Source: Bacteroidales bacterium
GTDB lineage: Bacteria > Bacteroidota > Bacteroidia > Bacteroidales > P3
Reading direction: 5' to 3'
DNA: 61,891 bases
NCBI GenBank assembly: GCA_009783885.1
Contig: WRCN01000011.1
Location: forward strand, 1-61,891
Of the stretch, positions 8,603 to 18,373 are shown piece by piece. The notes beneath the pieces are model-generated. The model had not been told where the DNA came from. It saw only the letters and a list, made by a program, of their open reading frames with translations, and ran no database searches. The position numbers and the translations under genes are program-made. Each line of letters begins with the position of its first letter. Positions within the stretch are counted from its first letter, which is position 1.

Positions 8603-11600
8603 ACTTAACAACAACCCTCTCCCCCTGCGATTGCGCTGAAAACTCAGGAGCATACAAACACTGAATAGATGTATATCCGTTCGAAAAATCACCGATTTGC
8701 GAAACATTCACACGATATTCAAACACATACGTACCGCGCGGCAGATGTGAGAAAAAGTAATTCATCGATACATCCTTTGCATCCTGATAATAGAACAATC
8801 CGCTTTGCGAACGATAGCCCGAACGCATATCCGTTGGCTCAAAAGCCGCAGCACGCAAGTCTTTCAAATGAACGAAGTCCAAATCTCGGTCTGTGCGAAC
8901 TTCTATTCTTACCACAACTCTGTCGCCGATTTTCAAACCTTCTTTGGGAATGGATTCGAGGACTGCGCCACGATTAGTCATACGTTCTACAAACAATGTT
9001 TTTTTCACCGACAACGGTGTTGCTGCCGCTGTTACTTTGTCTAAATCTTCAAAATATTGCCAGTATAAACCGCCCCAAACCATCGAATTTCCTTGGTTTT
9101 TGATGGTTACTTGCGCTTGTTTTGCGTTGATTTGATCGGCAGTCCAAAATCTGGTGAAATAACCCGAACCTGCGTCGGCAGTAGCTGGTGTAGTAATTTT
9201 TTCGTCACCGATTTGGATTTCAACATTCGTGTTTTCGGCTAAATTCGGCGTGTTGAGCAATAGCGCATAAATGGCTTCCACAGAGGCTTTCGGCGTGTTC
9301 CAACGGGTGGTGCGTTTCTGACTGAGCAACCACTGTTTCATCAAGGCAACATCTTCCTGACGTCCTAATTTTTCGAATACTTCGATTAGTTGACTTTGTG
9401 TTTCAATCGCCGATTCATACCAAAACCACGAGGGTTGATAGCGCCACCACATGCCAAATTCAGGCGATCTTAGAGCTAAGCGTTGGAAATTTTGCATAAT
9501 GTCTTGAACCAATTTTTGCTCCCCTTTGAGGTCGAAATACAACGCTAAAATACCTTGCAAAAATCTTGAATGATCTTTCCATGTTATTTTTGCCAGCGAA
9601 TCGTAAGTGGTCAAAACCTCTGCCAATTCTGATGATATAGGATATTCGTTTGCAAAATATGTTCGTAAATACAGATACTGAATATCATTTGGAGAAAGCG
9701 ATCGTTTGAAATTTTTCGTACCTACAAGTTTCATCACATCTCGATACCTTTGGATATGTTGCTCATCGCAGAAATTCAAGGCTCTTCGTAACATTTCTTG
9801 TAACTCAAAATTATTACGCTCAATATCTCTTCGGTGCATTTTTTGCAAACCATGAACGATATATTGCGTATTCCACAAATCTCCTCTACCACTCGGATAC
9901 CAAGTAAATCCGCCGTTTGGAAGTTGCAATTCGCGCAAGCGCGTCAACGCATCGGTTTGTAAATTGCGAACATTGTTTTCGTCGAAAAACAGCGCTATGT
10001 CTTGCTTTTGGCGTGTTTCGCTTTCGGCATCCAACACCCAAGGCGTTTCACTCAACACAACGGATTTGAGTTCTTGGTTGATTTCCAAATTCGATTTCAA
10101 AGTTTCGGAATCCGCCATTTTCCAGCGATTAAACACCTCTTTAATTTCCGGATTTCGACTCAAAATATCAATCGCCATTGCATTCGAGAAATACGCACCA
10201 AACAATGCAATAGAATTTCCACTATTCGGCAGACTTAATTCCGGCAAGGCTTGCACGGCAAACCAAATCGGATTGGAAGCCACTTCTAATGTGAGACGAT
10301 GATTGGTCAACGTTTTGGAATTCGGCTTTGCCAATTTTGCAAAATTATAGGTTCTGGTGGATTTCGGCGCTGCAAACATCGGCATGGTTTCCGTGAGTAA
10401 TGCGCGATTGCTCAACACCGGAATCATTTGCACTTCGCCATCTGTGTGGTTTTCCGCTTTTGCCGAAAATGTCAAATTCAACAAGCCCACATGGTTAACA
10501 CTATACGCCCAACTTACAGACGTGTTTTGCATCGAAGCAATCGAAAAATCTTTTAACCACGTATCTTGCGTAGCGATTGGTCTAAATTGGGTAAACACCG
10601 TATAAGCAAGGTTGGCTTGCCCCGAAATTGGTTCGTCCGACAAATTGATGATTCTTGCTTGGAGGTCAATTTGGTCGCCCTCTCTCAAAAATCGTGGTAT
10701 ATTCGGATTTATCATCAATGTTTTTTGTGTAATCGCCGACCATTCGTCGATGCCGATTTTCAAATCTTTGGTATGCGCCAAACCTTGGATTCGCCAACGT
10801 GTCAGCGATTCGGGAACGGTGAATGAAATTGAGATTTTTCCGCTTGCATCACTACGCAAAAATGGATAGAAAAAAGCAGTTTCGTTGAGGTTTGTTCGTG
10901 GTGTTAATACGGCATCCGAAGTTTCCGACTGCGCTCCGCCTAAAGCGGCTACAGCCGCACCATCCTCATCGTTCGCAATCATAAAGATCTCCGCTTCTTC
11001 TTCCATAATTTCCGTGCCGCTATTATCCATCGCCATTTCTGCTGTCTTTGCCCCCGTAAACGCCGATCTTCTCATCGTACCAAACATACCTCTACCCCAA
11101 GAAAATGGCGGATCAAAATCAATTCTGTCGTATCGAATTTCAGGCGCTGAAGCAGAGAAAAACACAGGGGATTTAAGTTGTTGCGATCCTCGTACCGAAA
11201 AATTTCTCGCCTGCCAACGCGAGAACGTATGAAAAAATGAATTCAAATTCATGTTCCAATGATTTCTTTGAAACACGTCTAACGACGCATCATACATGCT
11301 TAACAACAATTCGCCTTGCAACGGTTTTTTATCATTCGACAATAATTGCAATGTCCAATTTTCTTGATCACCGGGCGTTAATTTATCTCGGAATGTTTCA
11401 AACGAAATGTTGATATTTCTGTTTGAAAACGGCACAGAAATTATTTGGTTAGTCGTGTAAACTCGATTGTCTTTGATACACCAAATCTGTAAACTCAAAT
11501 TACCACGATGTTCTTCTCTAATTGGAAATTCTATGCGTCTTTGCTCGTTATTCAACGAAATCATACGGTGTTCCAGAACACCGTTTCTCCCACGAATTTC

Positions 11601-14495
11601 ATAAAACACATCTACTTTTGAAGCACTTCCGATGATCCAAAATGCCGTCTCTCCAGGCTCAAAGGTGTTTTTCGGAAAAATCGTGTAGTAAAATTCTTTC
11701 ATCGCATTTTTTTCAGACCTCGGTGAAAAAACCGTGAAAAAATCTTCATGTTCTACTGTGTTTTCAAATACATCTCGCGTTTCGATGGTGTAAACATATT
11801 CACCTGTTTGCCATTTGGAAAGCCCACTTAAAACAAGCGTTGCATCAGTTTCCATATTGTAAGATTTTTCAAAAACCAAAGTTCGTTTTCGTTGGTCGCG
11901 ATCGTTTTCGTTACCAAACGGATCATTTGGAAATCGTTTGATAAATTCTGCTTCCGATACCTCGAACATATTTGGTGCCTCCCACAATCTATCGCGAAGT
12001 AGACGTTGATTAGGAGCTAATCGAAATACTTTAATCGTGCCCTTCGACGGCATTCTTTCTCCCGACAAATTCATTGATGAAATCTGCAAAGTCAAGTTGT
12101 CTCTCGTTCTATCCACAAACGGTTCAACGTTCAAACTTACATTCAATGCTCTATTCGACACAAAAACACGTTGAACGTTTGATCTCGTTTCGCCTGAAAC
12201 ATCAGTTACATCAACACTCACCGTGAATGTATAAAACGGATTTTGAGTCGCAGGAATGCGTCTGTCGGAATGTGCGATGAACGAAATTTCAAATTGTCCG
12301 TTTTCATCTGTTGTTGCTTCGCCTTGTGTAATCATAGTTTCCTCTACTTGTGGACGCCAATGCATCATTCTTCGCCACGTTGGAAATCGTGCAGAACGAA
12401 CCACCGTATATTTCACGGTTGAATTTCCTAAACCCGCTCCGGAAAACGTTCTTGCATCACCGGTAACCGTTAATTCTCGGTCTAATTGATACGCACTTTG
12501 CAGCGGATTAAATGTAACTTCAAACGATGGTCGTTTGTATTCTTCCACCGAAAACCAGTGTGAACCAAAATCGCTTCGCAAAAAATATTGACCGTTTAAA
12601 CCTCTGCTCGGCAACACAAAATGTCCACTGAAACTGCCGAATTCGTTGGTTCTTACCTCGACTGATGAAACTTCTTTGTGGTTGGCATCAAACAACCTTA
12701 TGGTGGTTGAAGTGTTGGTTATAATTCTACTTTCATCGCCTTGTCGTTCGACCAAAATGCCTTTGAAATAAATCGTTTGACCGGGGCGGTAAATTGCTCT
12801 GTCGGAAAATAAAAACAACTGTCTGTGCACTCGTTCCGGCGTTCTTGCGGCATTGCGCAACCAATGGCTTTCGTTTAATGACAACAGCCTGTCGGATTTA
12901 TTTTGTAATTCCACCTGAACCGATTGTGATTGTATATTTGCAGGTAGCGAATATTCGAATCGTCCGTTTTTCGCAGTTGTCAACATAGCCAACTCGGTGA
13001 TGTTTTCTTGTTGTGTTCGCCAATCGAATGTTCTTGAAAATAATCGAACTTTCACGCCTGCCAAAGTCTTGCCTGTTCGGCGATTTAGAACAATACCTTC
13101 TAATTTTTCATCTGTCGAATTGGAAACAAAAGACAACTCACTAACGCCAAAAAGTTGCGCCTCCAGATCAGCTCCGATCTCTGAAATATTGGGGATTGTC
13201 GATGCGAACAACACATAATACCCCACAGGCAACGGCATAAGGCACAATTCTATGCGATGGGTTTGAAAATCTCCGGGATTTGGAACCGAGTGCAAAATTA
13301 TTCTAGGTGGTCTATTTCCGGAAGGCAAATTCATGATAAATCTTTGACGATCTTGTAAAAAGTCGGCACTTCTCAAATCTTCTTCAGTTAAGCTATACAC
13401 CCAAAAATAAACCTTTTCTGCATTCGCGTAATGCATCGAAATTAAATTGCATTGATTTGGCAAAACAATCTCTTGCATTTGCAGCGAAATACTTGGCAAT
13501 TTAATCTGCTCTGCCAATGATCTTGCAGCGTTGGCAAATGGTGTGTGCGCAAAGCGTTCTTGCAAAATGTCTGTATAGCGTAAGGCTTCTTTTTTATTCC
13601 ATCGAAAATCGTCTGAAACTAAATTGTTGTGACGATTTCCAAGTTCGTTGTGAAATTCTGCCAATGCCCAATAAATTTGCGCAACGACAATGTTGTCCGT
13701 ACCTGGGAAAAGCGACACATAGTTTTCAAGTGCTTTTTGATAAACACTATCCACATTTTCAAAAACTGCTTTTTTCCGAACCCATGCCATGCGTTGCAAA
13801 CCCAAAGGAATTAAAACATTCAGATTATAGTTTTGAATATGAAACTGGCTCAACAATTGATAGGTTTTCAAAATTTGATAATCCAACGAAAGCGTGTCAA
13901 TGCTCGGAATATCAAGCGTTACAAAAACACTTGAACGCGAAAAGTACTGCGGATTGTCTACCACAAATCCGTCTAAAGGTTGAGTAAGTCGAACATCGTT
14001 ATTATCCCAAGCGTTAATTGCGCGATGTACCAACAAATCAAACATAGTTGGACGTTGAATTTCGCTCTCATCATCACCCAGTTCCAAAATGGCTTTATAA
14101 TCTCGAACACGCAGATTTTGCAAGGCTTCGTAAGGTTTCAAAGATGCGTGATAATACGCAATCGTTTGCTGCAAAAGTAAGCGTGTATCCCACGTGCGAA
14201 CATCCGTCAAGTCGGGATTTGCCAATGGTGTGCGTTCAAATATTTCCCACCGGTTCTGTTGCAAATAGGCCATCAAACATTCTGCAATCATCGAATTGAT
14301 AATCGCTTGTTCAACCGTGTTGAATGTGTTGATTTCCGATTGAAATAAAGCGATGGTTCTCACCAAAGGGTCTTCGTCTCTTTCGGCGATGAGTTTGGCA
14401 GATTCGATTAGATTTACCAAGTCTTTTGAGGGTTGGGAAAACGCTAATCCTGCGCTCAGGAAAATGGTGATTGCGGTGGTGATGATTTTTTTCAT
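8601..14495 (-). CDS. Large alpha-2-macroglobulin family protein lacking a thioester
   Basis: 1964 residues with a cleavable signal peptide (MKKIITTAITIFLSAGLAFSQ) and no lipobox, so a soluble periplasmic or exported protein. An MG2-like domain near residue 555 reads LFSDRAIYRPGQTIYFKG. The central A2M domain has TRWRIQGLAHTKDLKIG. A helical thioester-domain-like region includes LQLPNGGFTWYPSGRGDLWNTQYIVHGL. The position expected for the CxEQ thioester reads LPNSGNSIALFG instead, so the covalent trap is absent. Bacterial A2Ms are thought to trap proteases in the envelope; the thioester-less class is less understood. A low-complexity acidic tract (MEEEAEIFMIANDEDGAAVAA) sits before the A2M domain. 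A second A2M, with thioester and lipid anchor, is at 19536-25094. Confidence 0.88.
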   Translation of the reverse strand: MKKIITTAITIFLSAGLAFSQPSKDLVNLIESAKLIAERDEDPLVRTIALFQSEINTFNTVEQAIINSMIAECLMAYLQQNRWEIFERTPLANPDLTDVRTWDTRLLLQQTIAYYHASLKPYEALQNLRVRDYKAILELGDDESEIQRPTMFDLLVHRAINAWDNNDVRLTQPLDGFVVDNPQYFSRSSVFVTLDIPSIDTLSLDYQILKTYQLLSQFHIQNYNLNVLIPLGLQRMAWVRKKAVFENVDSVYQKALENYVSLFPGTDNIVVAQIYWALAEFHNELGNRHNNLVSDDFRWNKKEALRYTDILQERFAHTPFANAARSLAEQIKLPSISLQMQEIVLPNQCNLISMHYANAEKVYFWVYSLTEEDLRSADFLQDRQRFIMNLPSGNRPPRIILHSVPNPGDFQTHRIELCLMPLPVGYYVLFASTIPNISEIGADLEAQLFGVSELSFVSNSTDEKLEGIVLNRRTGKTLAGVKVRLFSRTFDWRTQQENITELAMLTTAKNGRFEYSLPANIQSQSVQVELQNKSDRLLSLNESHWLRNAARTPERVHRQLFLFSDRAIYRPGQTIYFKGILVERQGDESRIITNTSTTIRLFDANHKEVSSVEVRTNEFGSFSGHFVLPSRGLNGQYFLRSDFGSHWFSVEEYKRPSFEVTFNPLQSAYQLDRELTVTGDARTFSGAGLGNSTVKYTVVRSARFPTWRRMMHWRPQVEETMITQGEATTDENGQFEISFIAHSDRRIPATQNPFYTFTVSVDVTDVSGETRSNVQRVFVSNRALNVSLNVEPFVDRTRDNLTLQISSMNLSGERMPSKGTIKVFRLAPNQRLLRDRLWEAPNMFEVSEAEFIKRFPNDPFGNENDRDQRKRTLVFEKSYNMETDATLVLSGLSKWQTGEYVYTIETRDVFENTVEHEDFFTVFSPRSEKNAMKEFYYTIFPKNTFEPGETAFWIIGSASKVDVFYEIRGRNGVLEHRMISLNNEQRRIEFPIREEHRGNLSLQIWCIKDNRVYTTNQIISVPFSNRNINISFETFRDKLTPGDQENWTLQLLSNDKKPLQGELLLSMYDASLDVFQRNHWNMNLNSFFHTFSRWQARNFSVRGSQQLKSPVFFSASAPEIRYDRIDFDPPFSWGRGMFGTMRRSAFTGAKTAEMAMDNSGTEIMEEEAEIFMIANDEDGAAVAALGGAQSETSDAVLTPRTNLNETAFFYPFLRSDASGKISISFTVPESLTRWRIQGLAHTKDLKIGIDEWSAITQKTLMINPNIPRFLREGDQIDLQARIINLSDEPISGQANLAYTVFTQFRPIATQDTWLKDFSIASMQNTSVSWAYSVNHVGLLNLTFSAKAENHTDGEVQMIPVLSNRALLTETMPMFAAPKSTRTYNFAKLAKPNSKTLTNHRLTLEVASNPIWFAVQALPELSLPNSGNSIALFGAYFSNAMAIDILSRNPEIKEVFNRWKMADSETLKSNLEINQELKSVVLSETPWVLDAESETRQKQDIALFFDENNVRNLQTDALTRLRELQLPNGGFTWYPSGRGDLWNTQYIVHGLQKMHRRDIERNNFELQEMLRRALNFCDEQHIQRYRDVMKLVGTKNFKRSLSPNDIQYLYLRTYFANEYPISSELAEVLTTYDSLAKITWKDHSRFLQGILALYFDLKGEQKLVQDIMQNFQRLALRSPEFGMWWRYQPSWFWYESAIETQSQLIEVFEKLGRQEDVALMKQWLLSQKRTTRWNTPKASVEAIYALLLNTPNLAENTNVEIQIGDEKITTPATADAGSGYFTRFWTADQINAKQAQVTIKNQGNSMVWGGLYWQYFEDLDKVTAAATPLSVKKTLFVERMTNRGAVLESIPKEGLKIGDRVVVRIEVRTDRDLDFVHLKDLRAAAFEPTDMRSGYRSQSGLFYYQDAKDVSMNYFFSHLPRGTYVFEYRVNVSQIGDFSNGYTSIQCLYAPEFSAQSQGERVVVK

Positions 14496-14514
14496 TGTGA
14501 TTTTTTTATCGTTT

Positions 14515-14587
14515 GTAGGGGCAGGGTTTGCCCGCCCTTGTTGGCAATTGTCGCAAATGTCGGCAGGGCGCGCGAACCGCGCACCTA
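14515..14587. repeat. Family C GC-rich repeat (GTAGG...) that supplies the nadC stop
   Basis: Begins GTAGGGGCAGGGTTTGCCC and ends GGGCGCGCGAACCGCGCACCTAC, which pair partly with each other. On the minus strand it opens with GTAGGTGCGCGG, and the TAG is the nadC stop. A single-sided relative (GTAGGGACAGGGTTCGCCC) starts at 29779 and supplies the pbpC stop. Confidence 0.75.
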
Positions 14588-15421
14588 CATGGCTTTTAAA
14601 CTTAAATCTAAACTCTGTATTTGATGGGTTAATGCACCTACCGAAATATAATCTACGCCGGTTTCGGCATACGTGCGAATGGTTTGTTCTGTGATGCCTC
14701 CGGAGGCCTCGGTTTCGTAACGTCCTGCAATTAGGTCTACGGCTTTTTTTAAATCCGGCGGCAAAAAATTATCCAACATGATTCGTTGAACTCCGCCTCT
14801 GTCCAGTACTTGAGACAATTCATCAAAATTCCGAACTTCTATTTCTATGGCTAATTTTTTGTTGTTTTTTCGCAAATAGTCGTTTGCTGCGTCTATCGCT
14901 TGCTTGATTCCGCCTGAAAAATCAATATGATTATCTTTGATCATCATCATGTCGTAGAGTCCAAAACGGTGATTTTCTCCGCCTCCGATTCTTACGGCCA
15001 TTTTTTCAAGTAATCTTAGGTTTGGCGAGGTTTTTCGAGTATCTAAAATTTTTGCTTTGGTGCCTTCTACCAAATCAACTATACGTCGAGTTTGCGTGGC
15101 AATTCCACTCATACGCTGCATGAAATTGAGGGCTAAGCGTTCGCCTGTTAAAATCGAACGAGATGACCCTTTCACTTCAAATGCAACATCTCCAGGCTCA
15201 ATCTGAGTTCCATCGTTCAAAAATTTTTGAAATTCCAATGTCGGATCCACTTGAAAAAACACGTGTTTGGCCACCTCAACACCTGCTAAAACACCGGCTT
15301 CTTTAACTAATAAAATCGCTGAACCTTGCGCAGTTTCAGGAATACAAGCCAATGACGTGTGATCGCCATCACCTACATCTTCCTGCAAAGCTTGCGCAAT
15401 AATTTCGTCTATCGAACGCAT
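14585..15421 (-). CDS. nadC: Nicotinate-nucleotide pyrophosphorylase (quinolinate phosphoribosyltransferase)
   Basis: 278 residues, full length. It converts quinolinate and PRPP to nicotinate mononucleotide in de novo NAD synthesis. Signatures: ALQEDVGDGDHTS near the N-terminus, ERLALNFMQRMSGIAT, the LDTRKTSPNLRLLEKMAVRIGGGENHR active-site block with its basic residues, EIEVRNFDEL, and MLDNF, EASGGIT, DYISVGALTH at the end. Its ATG overlaps the stop of the ompH-like gene by one base (TAATG), so coupled translation is likely. The stop codon belongs to a family C repeat. No nadA or nadB is present in the window. Confidence 0.95.
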   Translation of the reverse strand: MRSIDEIIAQALQEDVGDGDHTSLACIPETAQGSAILLVKEAGVLAGVEVAKHVFFQVDPTLEFQKFLNDGTQIEPGDVAFEVKGSSRSILTGERLALNFMQRMSGIATQTRRIVDLVEGTKAKILDTRKTSPNLRLLEKMAVRIGGGENHRFGLYDMMMIKDNHIDFSGGIKQAIDAANDYLRKNNKKLAIEIEVRNFDELSQVLDRGGVQRIMLDNFLPPDLKKAVDLIAGRYETEASGGITEQTIRTYAETGVDYISVGALTHQIQSLDLSLKAM

Positions 15422-15999
15422 TATTTTTTTCTGCGATTTTTGCTATAGTCTGCATTCAACGCCTCAAGAACGGCATCGGTAATGTCCATAGATGGCAACG
15501 AATAGAGTACCCCCATAGAACGCGATTTCGACATGATGATGCTATAATTACCATGTTCTTTATTGTATACTTCGATGAATGAAAACATTTGATCTTGCAC
15601 CTCTTGATTTTTTTGAGCACGCACTTCCATCAATTGCTGCATATATCGTTGTTCTAACTGTTGCAGTTCTTCTTGACGTTTTTGCAATTGTTCTTCTTTT
15701 CGTCTTTGTTCGCTCAAGGTCATTGTTGCACCTACTTTTAGATAATTTTCATAATCGTTTTGAAAATTTCTAGCTTGACGTTGCAAATCTTGCGTGAGCC
15801 TTTTTTCAATGGCTTCCAACTCGCTCATCACATCGGCAACCATATCGTAGTTTTCAAAAATTACATCGGTGTCGATCATTGCGATCGTAATGCCTTCCAC
15901 AGAACCGAGTGAAATGACAGGAGTCTCGGATTGTTTGGACTGACAACTCACGGCCATTCCGCCGAAAATAAAAGCTGCATAAATTAAGGTTTTTTTCAT
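15421..15999 (-). CDS. OmpH/Skp-family lipoprotein
   Basis: 192 residues. Signal peptide with lipobox AVSC (mature Cys about residue 19). A short beta strand follows (GITIAMIDTDVIFENY, the usual Skp-type start, compare IAYVDTD), then a long charged coiled coil (SELEAIEKRLTQDLQRQ ... RRKEEQLQKRQEELQQLEQRY), then a C-terminal strand with YSIIMSKS. Skp/OmpH proteins are periplasmic chaperones that hold unfolded outer-membrane proteins as tentacled trimers. A lipid-anchored version is common in Bacteroidota. It is the first gene of a two-gene unit with nadC and has a good phylum-type promoter whose -33 TTG lies in a repeat. Confidence 0.85.
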   Translation of the reverse strand: MKKTLIYAAFIFGGMAVSCQSKQSETPVISLGSVEGITIAMIDTDVIFENYDMVADVMSELEAIEKRLTQDLQRQARNFQNDYENYLKVGATMTLSEQRRKEEQLQKRQEELQQLEQRYMQQLMEVRAQKNQEVQDQMFSFIEVYNKEHGNYSIIMSKSRSMGVLYSLPSMDITDAVLEALNADYSKNRRKK

Positions 16000-16020
16000 G
16001 GTGTTTATTGTTTATTGTTT

Positions 16021-16053
16021 TGCAAAGATACAGAAAAAATCTGAATATAACAA
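16021..16053 (-). promoter_or_regulatory. Promoter of the ompH-like gene
   Basis: On the minus strand TATCTTTGCA (16030-16021) is preceded after 20 nt by TTG (16053-16051). This fits the Bacteroidota TTG-N19..21-TAnnTTTG consensus. The TTG is the outer end of the palindromic repeat 16051-16101. Confidence 0.75.
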
Positions 16054-16101
16054 GGGGATTCATCGTCATGTCGAGCGTAGCGAAGTCGAGGAATCCCCTT
16101 G
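16051..16101. repeat. Family A composite hairpin repeat (ompH / recQ)
   Basis: Perfect 11-nt outer stem CAAGGGGATTC / GAATCCCCTTG around a TCGAGCGTAGCGAAGTCGAG core. It lies between recQ and the ompH-like gene, both on the minus strand. Confidence 0.88.
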
Positions 16102-16120
16102 TATTACATTGATTCTTTTT

Positions 16121-18298
16121 CTAAAACCCCACTTCCGTGAGATATTTCAAACGAACCAAGCGTACTTCTTCCAACGTGTATTCGTTTTCATCAAGTTCTC
16201 TCAAAGCTTCTTCCGGTGAATCGCTTTCAGCTTCCGAAAGATAGTCGTAAATATCCTCAACATGGTATTTATCTAAGCATTCCTTAATGTAATAGTTGAT
16301 ATTGATTTTTGTTCCGCTCGCTACAATGCGCTCCATTTCTGTAATTAAATCGTCCATCGTTAGGCCTTTTGCTTTTGCAATATCTTCCAAAGGCAACTTT
16401 CTGTCTATGTTTTGAATGATGTAGACTTTCAATCCCGATTTATTCACAATGGATTTCACCACCAAATCTTGCGGACGCTCAATTTCGTTCTCTTCCACAT
16501 AACACTTGATAATGTTGATAAAAGATTGTCCGTATTTTGCTGCTTTAACCGCACCCATACCGGAAATTTGGCTCATTTCTTCCATCGTAATGGGGTATTG
16601 CACTGTCATATCAATTAACGATGGCTCGGTCAAAATCGCCCATGAATTTACATTTTGTTTTTTGGCTAAAGCTTTCAGCTCCTCTTTCAAGAGCAGTAAT
16701 AAATGTTCGTCGCCTTCTTTTCCGATTGGTGTAATCGGCTCTTCTTCAAAATTTCTGTCTTTGGCAATCGTAATTGGATATGGGTTTCCCAAATAATTTC
16801 GGCCTTTTTCCGTCATTTTAACCGTGCCGTAATTCTCCATATCTTTTTCGATCAAATGCTCCATCAAACATTGACGAACGACGGCATTCCAATGTGAAAT
16901 TTCTTTTTGCTGACCTTGTCCAAAAGCTGACAAGTCGTGGTGTTTGTGATTTTTGATTTGAGCAGTCGTTTGACCGATAATTACGTGACAAATGTGTTTG
17001 GTTTTATAGCCTTGCGTCATTTCTTCCATCGTTTCGAGGATGGTCAACACATCCTCTGTAACATCCATTTTTTCCTTCGGATGTAAACAATTGTCGCAAC
17101 TTATGCAATGTTCTTCTAAAAATTCTTCACCGAAATAATGTAAAATATTTTTTCTTCGACACATGCCGGTTTCAGCATAGGATACAGTTTCAGCAATAAG
17201 TTGAATGGCTATTTCCTGATCTGTAATTCCTTTTTCTTTGCGAATAAAATTTTCCAATTTCATGATATCTTCATGGTTGTAAAACGCTATGCAATGCCCT
17301 TCTCCACCGTCACGCCCCGCGCGTCCGGTTTCTTGATAATACCCTTCCAAACTTTTCGGCATGTTATAGTGAATTACAAATCGCACGTCGGGCTTGTCAA
17401 TTCCCATTCCGAATGCAATTGTAGCCACAATTATATTTACATCTTCATTCAAAAAACGGTCTTGATTTTCGGCTCGAATTTGTTGTTCAAGCCCCGCATG
17501 ATAGGGCAAAGCTTTAATCCCGTTGGTTTGTAAAACTTGCGAAAATTCCTCCACACGTTTTCGACTCAAACAATATACAATACCTGATTTTCCAGAATTT
17601 TCACGAATATAACGCACAATATCTCTATCTATATTTTTCGTTTTCGGACGAACTTCGTAATACAAATTCGGACGATTAAATGACGAAATAAACACCTGTG
17701 CATTTTGCATATTCAAATTTTTCTGAATATCTTTTTGAACCTTTGGTGTTGCTGTTGCCGTGAGCGCCATCACTGGTACAAAATGTCCGATTTCATTGAT
17801 TAATGGTCTTAAACGGCGATATTCCTGCCGAAAATCATGTCCCCATTCCGAAATACAATGCGCTTCATCAATGGCATAAAATGAAACTTTCACTTGCCGA
17901 AAAAATTCTACATTGTCTTTTTTGGTCAATGATTCGGGCGCTACATAAAGCAATTTGGTTTTCCCTTCCAAAATTTCTTCTTTCACTTTTGCCATTTCTA
18001 TTTTATTCAACGAAGAATTGAGATAATGCGCAATGCCAAACTCCGAGCCAAAATTTCGCACTGCATCCACTTGATTTTTCATCAACGAAATCAACGGCGA
18101 AACAATCACCGCCGTTCCGGGCAAAAGTAATGCCGGCAATTGATAACACAAGGATTTCCCTCCACCGGTAGGCATAATCACAAACGTGTCACGACCATCC
18201 AGCAAACTGCTGATCACCGCTTCCTGCGTACCTTTGAATCGATCGAATCCAAAAATACGTTTCAATTCCGAGTGTAAAATCTCCGATGAGAATTCCAT
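16121..18298 (-). CDS. recQ: ATP-dependent DNA helicase RecQ
   Basis: I choose ATG 18298 ([19 protein letters not shown], the normal RecQ start), giving 725 residues. A longer reading frame to 18436 would run into kdsD and its promoter. Superfamily 2 motifs: FKGTQEAVI (motif 0), [16 protein letters not shown] (Walker A), [16 protein letters not shown] (DEAH), ALTATATP (III), [19 protein letters not shown] (V), [11 protein letters not shown] (VI). The zinc-binding cysteines follow (MCRR...EHCISCDNC). Then come the winged helix and an HRDC-like domain ([16 protein letters not shown] ... [13 protein letters not shown]). An additional C-terminal helix-turn region ([21 protein letters not shown]) is common in Bacteroidota RecQ. 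Role: recombination and replication-fork repair. Confidence 0.95.
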   Translation of the reverse strand: MEFSSEILHSELKRIFGFDRFKGTQEAVISSLLDGRDTFVIMPTGGGKSLCYQLPALLLPGTAVIVSPLISLMKNQVDAVRNFGSEFGIAHYLNSSLNKIEMAKVKEEILEGKTKLLYVAPESLTKKDNVEFFRQVKVSFYAIDEAHCISEWGHDFRQEYRRLRPLINEIGHFVPVMALTATATPKVQKDIQKNLNMQNAQVFISSFNRPNLYYEVRPKTKNIDRDIVRYIRENSGKSGIVYCLSRKRVEEFSQVLQTNGIKALPYHAGLEQQIRAENQDRFLNEDVNIIVATIAFGMGIDKPDVRFVIHYNMPKSLEGYYQETGRAGRDGGEGHCIAFYNHEDIMKLENFIRKEKGITDQEIAIQLIAETVSYAETGMCRRKNILHYFGEEFLEEHCISCDNCLHPKEKMDVTEDVLTILETMEEMTQGYKTKHICHVIIGQTTAQIKNHKHHDLSAFGQGQQKEISHWNAVVRQCLMEHLIEKDMENYGTVKMTEKGRNYLGNPYPITIAKDRNFEEEPITPIGKEGDEHLLLLLKEELKALAKKQNVNSWAILTEPSLIDMTVQYPITMEEMSQISGMGAVKAAKYGQSFINIIKCYVEENEIERPQDLVVKSIVNKSGLKVYIIQNIDRKLPLEDIAKAKGLTMDDLITEMERIVASGTKININYYIKECLDKYHVEDIYDYLSEAESDSPEEALRELDENEYTLEEVRLVRLKYLTEVGF

Positions 18299-18315
18299 AT
18301 ATTCAAAAAAATGCT

Positions 18316-18323
18316 TATCTTTG
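18316..18323 (+). promoter_or_regulatory. Probable kdsD -7 element
   Basis: TATCTTTG in the 75-nt recQ/kdsD divergent spacer, 50 nt before the kdsD ATG. I see no TTG at the ideal -33 distance, so this is a partial match. Confidence 0.45.
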
Positions 18324-18373
18324 TGGTTTGATATACCAAAATTAACACTTTTTTTTGAAAAAAGCAAATTTTT

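Noticed and set aside
10885..11232. Plus-strand open frame opposite the first A2M gene.
   Set aside because: No recognisable domain, and it mirrors the codon pattern of the real gene on the other strand. Other antisense frames across polA, sprE, both A2M genes and the giant cargo gene were dropped for the same reason.
8601..14495. Thioester motif in the first A2M.
   Set aside because: No CxEQ was found in the region before the helical domain; I therefore describe it as thioester-less.
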